Source: an uncultured delta proteobacterium (GTDB lineage: Bacteria > Myxococcota > Myxococcia > Myxococcales > 40CM-4-68-19). From it: DNA of 64,000 nt. The DNA lies in the NCBI GenBank assembly GCA_903911145.1, contig CAIWCD010000028.1, positions 1 through 64,000 of the forward strand, in the 5' to 3' direction. Under the pieces are notes generated by a model. The model was not told where the DNA came from. It ran no database searches and saw only the letters and a list, made by a program, of their open reading frames with translations. Below are positions 23,980 to 31,585 of this stretch, piece after piece. The number at the start of each line of letters is the position of its first letter. The stretch's first letter is position 1. Made by a program: the position numbers and the translations under genes.

Positions 23980-26396
23980 CGCTTCACCCGCGCGGGATTG
24001 AGGTTCGTGACCGAGCCCACGTCATTCACGATGACGACGCCGATATCCTCTCCTCCGGGCGCGGCGGACTGCTCGCAATTGTACCACTCGCCGATAAAGG
24101 CCCGCAGAGGGTAGACGCCGGGAGTCGTCGGCGCCACGATGAAGAAGTCTGCAGTCGTCGACTGCAGGTTCGAGAATCCCTGGCCTGCCTGATTCGGGGT
24201 CGACGGGCAGTAGACGACCGGATCGCTCTGGTTGTCGATCAGCGCAATCGCGAAGAAGTCGATGCAGCCAGGACACCCTCCCTGGTTGATCGTGTCGTTG
24301 GCGTCACGCCACCAGCTGTAGTTCATCTGGACGTGCAGGGGCGCGCCAGGCACGACATTGATCACGGGTCCGAAGGCGACATTGGGAGAGGAATTGCTGA
24401 GGACGACGCCCTCGACGATGATTCCGGCAAAGTCGGGATTCGCGGTGCTCCTGTGGTTGAACTGGTGCACCGGATCCGTGTGCCCGTCATCCCCGCGATA
24501 GGCGAACCAGGTCACGGTCTGGTTATCGAGCAGAACGGATGCGGGACTTGACGATTCAAAAACTCCCGGAGGAGGGCTGCCGTTCGTGAGGACCAGTGCG
24601 CCGCCATCCAGTGGGATTCCACCGTCGAGAGAATAGAAAATCACGGGCGGTGAGCCGTTGGGAGAAGGCGGTGACGCGATCGTATAGTTCGTCGCCCGGG
24701 CGCGCGTGGCACTCCCGAGCGGATATCCGGGCGAGATATATGCGTCATCGCTATCGGCATATCCGCAGAGCCCCTTCTGGCAGATCTCGTTGAGCGCGCA
24801 GGCGTTGCCGCAGCTGCCGCAATGATTGGGGTCGTTGATGATATCCGCGCACGCGAAGTGGCCGTTGCCCTCGCTGCAAAATGCCAGCGCTCCACAGATT
24901 GGTTCGCAGACGCCGTTCGTGCAGCTGTTGCCCGTGGTGCAGATATTCGTTCCGCCGTCGGGGTTTCCGCAGCCGCCGCAGTTCTGCGGATCGTTCATCG
25001 TGTCGACGCAGGCAGGGTTGCCGTTGCCATCGCTGCACTGCGCGAGCGGCGAGACGCAGGCGTCCACGCACGCGGCCTGCGCGCAGACCTGGTTTGCTCC
25101 GCACACCGCTCCGCCAGCATTTGCGCAGCCTCCGCAGTTGTTCGGATCTCCCGCGGTATCGATGCAGCTCGTGCCGCCGTTGCCATCGCTGCAGACCACG
25201 AGCGGCGCGCTGCACGCGGGCGCGCAGTTGCCCTGTGCGCAAAACTCGTTCGCCGCGCAGACCTTGCCGCCATTGCTCGCGCAGCCGCCGCAGTTGTTCG
25301 GATCTCTCGCGGTATCGATGCAGCTCGTGATGCCGGCTTCATCCCGACAGACCTGGAGCGGGTCGCTGCATGCGGGCGCGCACGTGCCCTGCGCGCACAC
25401 CTCATTCGCTGCGCAGGTCAACCCTCCGGCGCCGGGGCATCCGCCGCAGCTGTTCGGGTCTCCAAGCGTATCGACGCAGCTGACCCCGCCATCCGGCGTG
25501 CTGCAGGTCGCGAGCGGAGACAAGCAGGCGGTCGTGCACTTTCCGAGAGCGCAGACCTCTCCGCTCTGGCAGACGTGGCCACCCGCGCCTGCGCAACCGC
25601 CGCAATTGTTCGGGTCGCCGTTGGTGTCGATGCAGAGCGCGCTGCCGTCGGACTGTCCGCACGTGGTCAGCGGCGAGGCGCACTCGTTCGCGCAGGCTCC
25701 GTGAACACAGAGTTGGTGCGCGCCGCAAGTGACGCCGCCCGTGCCGTTGCAGCCACCGCAGTTCGCGGGATCGTTCAACGGGTCGGCGCAGTAGAGGCCG
25801 CCGGCGGCCGCCGTGCATTGCACTTTCGGCGACGCGCAGGAGGTCACGCACTTGCCTGCCGAGCAGAGCTCACTGTCGCCGCACGCGTTCCCGCACGCTC
25901 CGCAGTGCGCCGGATCGTTGCGCGTGTCGGCGCAGTATGAGGCCGCGCCCGACGTCGCGGGGCAGGTCGTCAACGGCGCCGCGCAGAGCGGCTCGCATGC
26001 ACCGCTCGCGCAGATCTCGTTGCTGGAGCAGGCGTTGCCGCACGCGTGGCAGTTCGCCGAGTCTCTCTCGAGATCGGCACAGATGGTCCCGCCGTCCGTC
26101 GTCGAGCAGGCGGTCAGATTCGCGCTGCACGCACTCGCACAAACACCGTTGGAGCAGACATCACTGCCGGTGCACGATGTTCCGCACGCGCCGCAGTTTG
26201 CCGCCGTGTTGATGTTCGTGCAGACGCCGCCGCAGAGCTTCTCTCCGAGCGGGCAGGTGCTCGCCGTCTCGCAGAATCCATCGATGCCGCAGACCAGGCC
26301 CGACGCACACTGTGCATTCGACGTGCAGGGGATCTTCCCTTCGCTGATTGTGCAGGCGGTGCAGCAGAGCAGGGCGATGAGCAGCGATCGAGTCAT
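23976..26396 (-). CDS. Stig1-like cysteine-repeat lipoprotein with C-terminal beta domain
   Basis: An 806-residue predicted surface lipoprotein (LLCCTAC, lipid Cys15). About a dozen tandem units of roughly 40-52 residues follow. Each has a core like 'DPNNCGGC...CGANQVCAQGAC...C' and resembles plant Stig1 and bacterial multi-Cys repeats. The final 250 residues are Cys-poor and beta-rich, with 'YTIASPPSPNGSPPVIFYSLDGG' recalling chitobiase C-terminal/FN3-like modules. ATG 26396 has CTGGAG about 7 bases upstream. Proteins of this kind are often mislabelled as tryptophan synthase alpha chain; nothing here supports that. Likely extracellular, disulfide-stapled. Confidence 0.8.
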   Translation of the reverse strand: MTRSLLIALLCCTACTISEGKIPCTSNAQCASGLVCGIDGFCETASTCPLGEKLCGGVCTNINTAANCGACGTSCTGSDVCSNGVCASACSANLTACSTTDGGTICADLERDSANCHACGNACSSNEICASGACEPLCAAPLTTCPATSGAASYCADTRNDPAHCGACGNACGDSELCSAGKCVTSCASPKVQCTAAAGGLYCADPLNDPANCGGCNGTGGVTCGAHQLCVHGACANECASPLTTCGQSDGSALCIDTNGDPNNCGGCAGAGGHVCQSGEVCALGKCTTACLSPLATCSTPDGGVSCVDTLGDPNSCGGCPGAGGLTCAANEVCAQGTCAPACSDPLQVCRDEAGITSCIDTARDPNNCGGCASNGGKVCAANEFCAQGNCAPACSAPLVVCSDGNGGTSCIDTAGDPNNCGGCANAGGAVCGANQVCAQAACVDACVSPLAQCSDGNGNPACVDTMNDPQNCGGCGNPDGGTNICTTGNSCTNGVCEPICGALAFCSEGNGHFACADIINDPNHCGSCGNACALNEICQKGLCGYADSDDAYISPGYPLGSATRARATNYTIASPPSPNGSPPVIFYSLDGGIPLDGGALVLTNGSPPPGVFESSSPASVLLDNQTVTWFAYRGDDGHTDPVHQFNHRSTANPDFAGIIVEGVVLSNSSPNVAFGPVINVVPGAPLHVQMNYSWWRDANDTINQGGCPGCIDFFAIALIDNQSDPVVYCPSTPNQAGQGFSNLQSTTADFFIVAPTTPGVYPLRAFIGEWYNCEQSAAPGGEDIGVVIVNDVGSVTNLNPARVKR
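25132..25329 (-). repeat. near-identical tandem units, 156-bp period
   Basis: A 42-base stretch at 25132-25173 recurs at 25288-25329 with one mismatch. The offset is 156 bases (52 codons) inside the Stig1-like gene. The match is much closer than between other units of the gene, pointing to a recent duplication or gene conversion. Confidence 0.75.
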
Positions 26397-26419
26397 GTGG
26401 AGCTCCAGAAAGTTGCCCA

Positions 26420-28942
26420 TCAGTGCGCCACCGCGAAGAGGGCGATGGCGGCGCAACCGAGCGCCGCACCGACGCCGATGAGGATGTTCGTCGCCGCCTG
26501 CGCGTGCGTGACCTTCTGCTGCAGCGAGACCACATCGGCTGCGCTGTGTCCTCCCGCGGAGAGCTGGTTCGATGCGCTCTTTCCCTCGGCATATGCGATC
26601 GCAGCACCACCAAAGCCCAAGAGGCTCGCGCCCGCGAGTGAGTAGGTGAGCACGCGAACACCCTTGCTCGGCCCGCTGCTCTCCACGGTCGGCAGCGCCT
26701 CGGGCGGCGCGGCCGGTTTCGGCTCTTCGGGAACCGGTTCGCACTTTGGCAGCGGAGTGTTCTCGACCGCACTGGGCGCGGCTTTGCTCGCATCGACGAC
26801 GGGCTCCGCGGGCGCGTCGACGATCGTCACCGCGTTCGGCTGCTCCGGAGATCCCACGCGCGTCGGGCCATTGGCCGCGTTGTCATAGGCCTCGAGGTAG
26901 TAGGCGAATCCGTCCATCACCACGGCTGCCGGAACCTCGGCGATGTACTGATCCTTGCCGGTCGGCTCCATCGGCTGGCACTTCATCTCCGAGTGGAAGC
27001 CGTTGCGGTAGCAGGCCTGCGGACCGAAGACGCCGCTCTTGTCGTCGGTGATGTGGGCTTCGAGGTGGAGCGCCTGCCCACGCACCGCCTGCGCCACGAG
27101 CTCATGCGCGATTTTCGGCGGCGTCACGTCCTCGTCGACGCTCTCGGCGTGCCCCTTGCCCGACGCCTCGCAGCCCTCCGCGAGCTGCTTGGCGCGCCCG
27201 CGCAGATTCGAGTTGGGCGCCAGTGTGATGAACGAGCGGAACGCCGTCGCGCACTGCTTGAACTCGCCCTGCTTGCGGCGCACCTGCGCGATGTTGAAGA
27301 GCAGGTCCGGCAGGTGCCGCACCTCGAAGGCAGCCTGGTATCCGGCGAGCGCGCAGGGGTAATCGCCCTGCAGCCAGCAGGCCTGTGCGCGACGCACCTG
27401 CGCACGCGCGACCTCGAGCGGATCGGGCGGCGCGCTGGTCTCAGCAGGACGCAGCGGCTTGAGTGAGACGGCGAGGCGAAGCTCGAAGTCGTGCGAGTCG
27501 GGAACCTTCAAGGTCGCCGTGCGCGTGACGTAGCCGTCGAGCACGAGCTTCATCGCGTGCTCGCCAGGTGTGCTCTTCGTCTTGATCGGAGTCTCGCCGA
27601 GCAGCTTGTCATCGAGATAGAGCTGCGCGCCGCGCGGCTCGGTCGCGACCGCGATGATCGGTGGTCCGGGCGCAGCGCTCGCGGGTGAGAGCGGAATGCG
27701 CAGCGCGAGCTGCTCGCCCGCCTCGACAGAGATCTGCTGCGCGACTCCCTTGAAGCCTTCCTTCTCCGCCTCGATGTTGTGCTCGCCCGGTGCCAGCTCT
27801 CCGGAATAAGGCGCCGGTCCGACGGCCTTGCCATCGATCGACACCGTCGCGCCCGCGGGATCGCTCTCGATGCGCACCTTCGCGGGCCCGGGAATTCGCT
27901 GCAGCGTGAACGTCGCGTCAGTCTCGCGATTGTCCTGCGCCTCGAGTTCGCGCGTCTCGGCGCGATAGCCCTCGAGCTCGAGCAACAGCGTGTGCTTGCC
28001 CGCCGCCAGCTCGGCGCTCCACGGCGTGAATCCCTGGCTCTTGCCGTCGATCTTCAGCGCCGCTCCTTGCGGCGTGGAGGTGACGACCAGCTGCGGCTTT
28101 GTGGATTGAGTCGGCTCAGGCAGCGCGAATCGGAGCGATAGATCGCTCCCCGCAGGCATCGAGAAATCGCTCGCGAGCTCGTGACGGCCCGTGAGTCGCA
28201 GCGCCACCTTGTGCGCTCCTGGGGCGATCGCGCCGACGAAGGGAGTCGTGCCGCGCTCGGCTCCATCGATGAGCACCTGCGCGCCCGTGGGGAGCGATTC
28301 GATCGTCACCGCCGGCTCCTTCGGCAGCGCGATCAGCGCAACGCTCAGGTCCTTGTCGCGCGACGGCTCGAGCGTGAACTCGCGCTTCTGGACGAGATAG
28401 CCCTTCTGCTCGAGCTGCAGCGTGTGCGCGCCGGGCTGCTGCATCGCCTTGAACGGGGTCGTGCCGACCTTCTTCCCGTCGATCAGCACCATCGCGCCTG
28501 AGGGTTCACTCGTGACGACGAGCTGCGAGTTGCGCGGCGCGGGCGGCTCGAGCTTCACGTCGGGCGCGGGCGCGGGCGGCGGAGTCGGTGCGGCGACCGC
28601 GCTTCCTTCTGGCGGCTCCTTCATCGTGACGCGAAACGGCTGATCCGCAGAGCCGTCCTGCGTCGCATCGCCATGCTCATGGTTCGAGAGGATGAAGAAC
28701 TCGAATCCATCGCCCGCGCCGAGGTAGTTGGGCAGGCGCACGACAAATCGATTGTGGCCCCGGTCCTCCATCGGAAAACCTTCGAACCGCTTCTTCCCCG
28801 ACTGGCGCGCGTAGCACTGTGGCGCGAAGCTCGTCGAGGCGTCTTCGATCACCGCGCGAATGTAGATTGGCTGACCGCGAACGGCCTGTTCGATCGGAGT
28901 GTGTTGAATCGCAGCAACGGCGAGCAGAAGACTGAGGAACAA
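26420..28942 (-). CDS. PEGA-repeat/TPR envelope protein
   Basis: An 840-residue protein. After a short signal segment come a beta domain (about 15-105), a Pro-rich linker, and five PEGA repeats at about 138-205, 208-275, 283-350, 354-420 and 427-490. Each repeat has the pattern 'vtSePsGA.v.iDGk..G.TPf..ä.pG.H.l.le..Gy'. A TPR-like stretch follows (about 505-590, QACWLQGDYPCALAGYQAAF), then a second copy of the beta domain and a C-terminal pair of membrane segments. TTG 28942 has GGAG 6-7 bases upstream. First of a three-gene unit with the Stig1-like gene (23-base gap) and the DUF3828-like gene. PEGA repeats bind surface polymers or proteins in other systems. Confidence 0.87.
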   Translation of the reverse strand: MFLSLLLAVAAIQHTPIEQAVRGQPIYIRAVIEDASTSFAPQCYARQSGKKRFEGFPMEDRGHNRFVVRLPNYLGAGDGFEFFILSNHEHGDATQDGSADQPFRVTMKEPPEGSAVAAPTPPPAPAPDVKLEPPAPRNSQLVVTSEPSGAMVLIDGKKVGTTPFKAMQQPGAHTLQLEQKGYLVQKREFTLEPSRDKDLSVALIALPKEPAVTIESLPTGAQVLIDGAERGTTPFVGAIAPGAHKVALRLTGRHELASDFSMPAGSDLSLRFALPEPTQSTKPQLVVTSTPQGAALKIDGKSQGFTPWSAELAAGKHTLLLELEGYRAETRELEAQDNRETDATFTLQRIPGPAKVRIESDPAGATVSIDGKAVGPAPYSGELAPGEHNIEAEKEGFKGVAQQISVEAGEQLALRIPLSPASAAPGPPIIAVATEPRGAQLYLDDKLLGETPIKTKSTPGEHAMKLVLDGYVTRTATLKVPDSHDFELRLAVSLKPLRPAETSAPPDPLEVARAQVRRAQACWLQGDYPCALAGYQAAFEVRHLPDLLFNIAQVRRKQGEFKQCATAFRSFITLAPNSNLRGRAKQLAEGCEASGKGHAESVDEDVTPPKIAHELVAQAVRGQALHLEAHITDDKSGVFGPQACYRNGFHSEMKCQPMEPTGKDQYIAEVPAAVVMDGFAYYLEAYDNAANGPTRVGSPEQPNAVTIVDAPAEPVVDASKAAPSAVENTPLPKCEPVPEEPKPAAPPEALPTVESSGPSKGVRVLTYSLAGASLLGFGGAAIAYAEGKSASNQLSAGGHSAADVVSLQQKVTHAQAATNILIGVGAALGCAAIALFAVAH

Positions 28943-29075
28943 GGATTTCTCCGCGAGACGAACGGCGCATTGAACTCAAAGTGGCCCGGCACTCCAACAC
29001 AGGCGTGTCGGGTCGATCAAAATAAACCTGCACTGCTGCGCCAGAGCCACTGACGCTACGCGCGCACCTGCATGC

Positions 29076-30722
29076 TCACTGCAGCTGGATGGGCACCGGC
29101 GAGCCAGCGTCGAGACTCGCGGCGGTGCCAAGCTGGCCGCTGCTGTTGCTGCCCCACACCCAGAGTGTTCCGTCGCTCTTGATGGCGAGCGTATGTCTTG
29201 CCCCGACGGCGGCGGCACTGTAGCCGCTTCCAACCAGCAGCGGGGCGAGCGCAGCGCTTCCCGCATCTGCCGCTCCAACCTGTCCGCTGGCGTTCGCGCC
29301 CCACGCGTAGAGATCGCCGCTGGCCGTGACGGCCACGGAGTGCGAGGCCGCTTCGCCGGGCGCGACGAATGCGTAGTTGCTGCCGGTGATGTGGACTGCA
29401 TGGAGCGCGTCGGTTGTCGTTGCATTGCCGAGCTGCCCGCTGGCGTTGCATCCCCAGCTCCAGAGCGTGCCATCTCCCTCGACGACCAGCGTGTGACAGG
29501 CTCCTGCCGCGACTGCGCCGATCGCGCCGCCATCGAGTGGCGAGTGCGGAACTCCGTCGACTGCTGTCGGCGTGACCGCGCCCGCATCAGAGCCGTTGCC
29601 CAGCGCGCCGGCATTTCCGGAGCCCCACGTCGAGACGGTGCCGTTTGCCGCGAGCGCTGCCGAGTGAGCGATTCCTCCGGCGACGGCCAGCATCGACGAG
29701 CTGATCAGCGTGGGAACCGTCACCGCTGCTTCTCCACCGTTTCCCACTTCGCCGCTGGTGTTCCTTCCCCACGCGTAGGCGGCCTGGGTCGTGGTGGTGG
29801 CGAGCGTGTGCGCCGCGCCTGCCGCGACGGTCTTCCAATTCGTCCCCGTGCCGATCTGCAGCGGCACCTTCGAGCCCTGTACGAGGCTGACCGCGGTCGA
29901 GCCGAGCTGCCCGTCGCTGTTGCTGCCCCAGGCCCAGAGCGTACCGTCGGTCTTGATCGCGACGGAGTGCGCATCGCCAACTGCAATTGCGGCATAGCCG
30001 CTACCGACCGGAAGCGGCACGTTCGAATCGATGTTGGTTCCAGTCCCGAGCTGTCCGCTTGCGTTGCTGCCCCATGCCCAAAGCGTGCCGTCGGTCCGCA
30101 GTCCGAGCGAGTGCACAGGCCCCGCGGCGACATCGCTCCAGTGGCCCGGGCCGCACGCAACCTGGACGTCGACGATGTTACCGCCATCGATCACGCCGTT
30201 GCCGTTGCTCACGATGCAGCTCTGCGCGTGGGAGGGCTGCGTCGCGACCGCAACCTGATAGGTCGTCTGATCCGGAAGGCCTTTGCTGAAGGCAAAGCAG
30301 ATAGGGGCGCCGCCTGTGTTGCTCCCGCGTGCGACCGCGAGGTTTGGCTCACCCGGCGTCGAGAGCGTGAGTGCTGTTCCGCTCAGGCCCGTCACCGAGC
30401 CGCCGACAGTGTAGCCGGCTCCCCCGTCGGCGACGCCCGCGCAGGCCGCGCCGGAGCTGCCGCCACCTGAACCGCCCGCGCTGCCGCCGCCTGAACCGCC
30501 CGCGCTGCCACCGCCCGAGCCGCCCGCGCTGCCGCCACCCGAGCCGCCCGCGCTACCGCCGCCCGAGCCAGAGAGGCAACTGCTGCTCGCGAGGTCGCAG
30601 TGTTGCGGGGCCGGACATGAGGCGTCGCTTGTGCACCGTGCCGCCGGGGGCTCGGTGTTGAAGCATGCCGTGGTCGCGCAGAGTGCGGCAACGCAGAGGC
30701 GCAGCGGGAGGTGTCTCTTCAT
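29076..30722 (-). CDS. RCC1-repeat lipoprotein
   Basis: A 548-residue predicted lipoprotein (CATTAC, lipid Cys20). A short Cys-containing segment ('CTSDASCPAPQHCD') is followed by a Gly/Ser spacer (about 50-90), a small beta domain, then about six RCC1/BNR-type repeats of roughly 55 residues. Repeat cores read 'DGTLWAWGSNASGQLG' and 'HTLAIKSDGTLWVWGSN', predicting a seven-bladed propeller or part of one on the cell surface. It lies 17 bases after the TPR gene and is the last of a kinase-TPR-RCC1 unit. The ligand is unknown. Confidence 0.87.
   Translation of the reverse strand: MKRHLPLRLCVAALCATTACFNTEPPAARCTSDASCPAPQHCDLASSSCLSGSGGGSAGGSGGGSAGGSGGGSAGGSGGGSAGGSGGGSSGAACAGVADGGAGYTVGGSVTGLSGTALTLSTPGEPNLAVARGSNTGGAPICFAFSKGLPDQTTYQVAVATQPSHAQSCIVSNGNGVIDGGNIVDVQVACGPGHWSDVAAGPVHSLGLRTDGTLWAWGSNASGQLGTGTNIDSNVPLPVGSGYAAIAVGDAHSVAIKTDGTLWAWGSNSDGQLGSTAVSLVQGSKVPLQIGTGTNWKTVAAGAAHTLATTTTQAAYAWGRNTSGEVGNGGEAAVTVPTLISSSMLAVAGGIAHSAALAANGTVSTWGSGNAGALGNGSDAGAVTPTAVDGVPHSPLDGGAIGAVAAGACHTLVVEGDGTLWSWGCNASGQLGNATTTDALHAVHITGSNYAFVAPGEAASHSVAVTASGDLYAWGANASGQVGAADAGSAALAPLLVGSGYSAAAVGARHTLAIKSDGTLWVWGSNSSGQLGTAASLDAGSPVPIQLQ
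30457..30572 (-). repeat. 24-bp Gly-Ser spacer repeat
   Basis: Roughly five units of 24 bases encode GGGSAGGS in the RCC1 lipoprotein. Units differ mainly at third positions, so the array is older than a fresh slippage event. Confidence 0.8.
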
Positions 30723-30739
30723 CGAGGGTCTCAGGGAGA

Positions 30740-31573
30740 TCAGAAATGGAAGGCGAAGAACCCGACAGAGAGAACCGCAAGGCCAACGCCGACACCGACG
30801 AGCACATTCGCCGCGACTGCCTTCTTATGCAGCGAGTTGTCGAGGGTCGTGACCTGCGCTCCGGGATGCTCGGTGCTGGTGAGCTGGTTCGCGGTCGAGC
30901 GGCTGGAGAGGCCGAGCACGATTCCAGTTCCGGCGCAGGCGACAGCAGCTCCGCCTGCGATCCAGGTGAAAACGCGCGGGCTGGCCGGCGCTGGGCCGCC
31001 CCCGACAGGCTGCAGAGCGATCGCATCGCTCGGCGCAGAGTTCTCTTGTTGCAGGCTCTGTGTCACGACGCGGCTCGGCCCAGTCGGCGTTGCGACCGCT
31101 GCGCGTTTGCGTGGCGTCGAGGACTGCAGCATTCCCTGCTCGTTCCCTGTCTCGTCTTCCGTCGCGGTCGGAGCCGGGCCGCTGCTCTCCATCTCGGGCT
31201 CCGGGTCATTCGGGTGCGCGCGCCGCCACGCCTTCTTCTCCTTGGCCGTCTGCCTCACCAGCAACTTGGCGCGCTTTTCGTCCTCAGGTTGCGCCTGCAG
31301 ATAGCGCTGGTAGGCCTCGGTGGCCTTCGCGAACAGATTGAGCTTTCGATAGCAGAAGCCGAGCGCCAGCAGAGCTCCGGCCTGGGGCGCCTCGTGCACA
31401 GCCGTCTCGAGCGGCTCGATCGCGGCTTTGCAATCGCGCGCCCGATAGAGTTCCATCCCCTTCTCAAAGGCGGACGGCTCCGCAGGCGCAGTCTGGGCGC
31501 GGGCCGGAAGCGCGATCGCTGTCACGAGCAATGCGATCGCTGCCGTCGATCGACTTCTCTGCGCGCGATTCAT
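30740..31573 (-). CDS. TPR protein with C-terminal two-TM hairpin
   Basis: A 277-residue exported protein. It has a signal peptide (ending ALPARAQ) and two to three TPR-like helical repeats at about 35-110 (FEKGMELYRARDCKAAIEPLE, GALLALGFCYRKLNLFAKATEAYQRYL). A disordered Thr/Pro/Gln-rich middle follows, then a C-terminal hairpin of two membrane segments (about 200-218 and 252-272) separated by a soluble helix (SRSTANQL...HKKAVAAN). The same hairpin closes the PEGA protein encoded downstream. It lies 12 bases after the kinase gene. Likely a partner of the kinase in an envelope complex. Confidence 0.8.
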   Translation of the reverse strand: MNRAQRSRSTAAIALLVTAIALPARAQTAPAEPSAFEKGMELYRARDCKAAIEPLETAVHEAPQAGALLALGFCYRKLNLFAKATEAYQRYLQAQPEDEKRAKLLVRQTAKEKKAWRRAHPNDPEPEMESSGPAPTATEDETGNEQGMLQSSTPRKRAAVATPTGPSRVVTQSLQQENSAPSDAIALQPVGGGPAPASPRVFTWIAGGAAVACAGTGIVLGLSSRSTANQLTSTEHPGAQVTTLDNSLHKKAVAANVLVGVGVGLAVLSVGFFAFHF

Positions 31574-31585
31574 CCAATCCCCATT

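Noticed and set aside
23976-26396. Tryptophan synthase alpha chain label for the Cys-repeat proteins
   Set aside because: No TIM-barrel or TrpA motif; the sequence is lipobox plus Stig1-like Cys repeats.
30457-30572. CRISPR-like or mobile repeat
   Set aside because: It is an in-frame 24-base Gly-Ser coding repeat without spacers.
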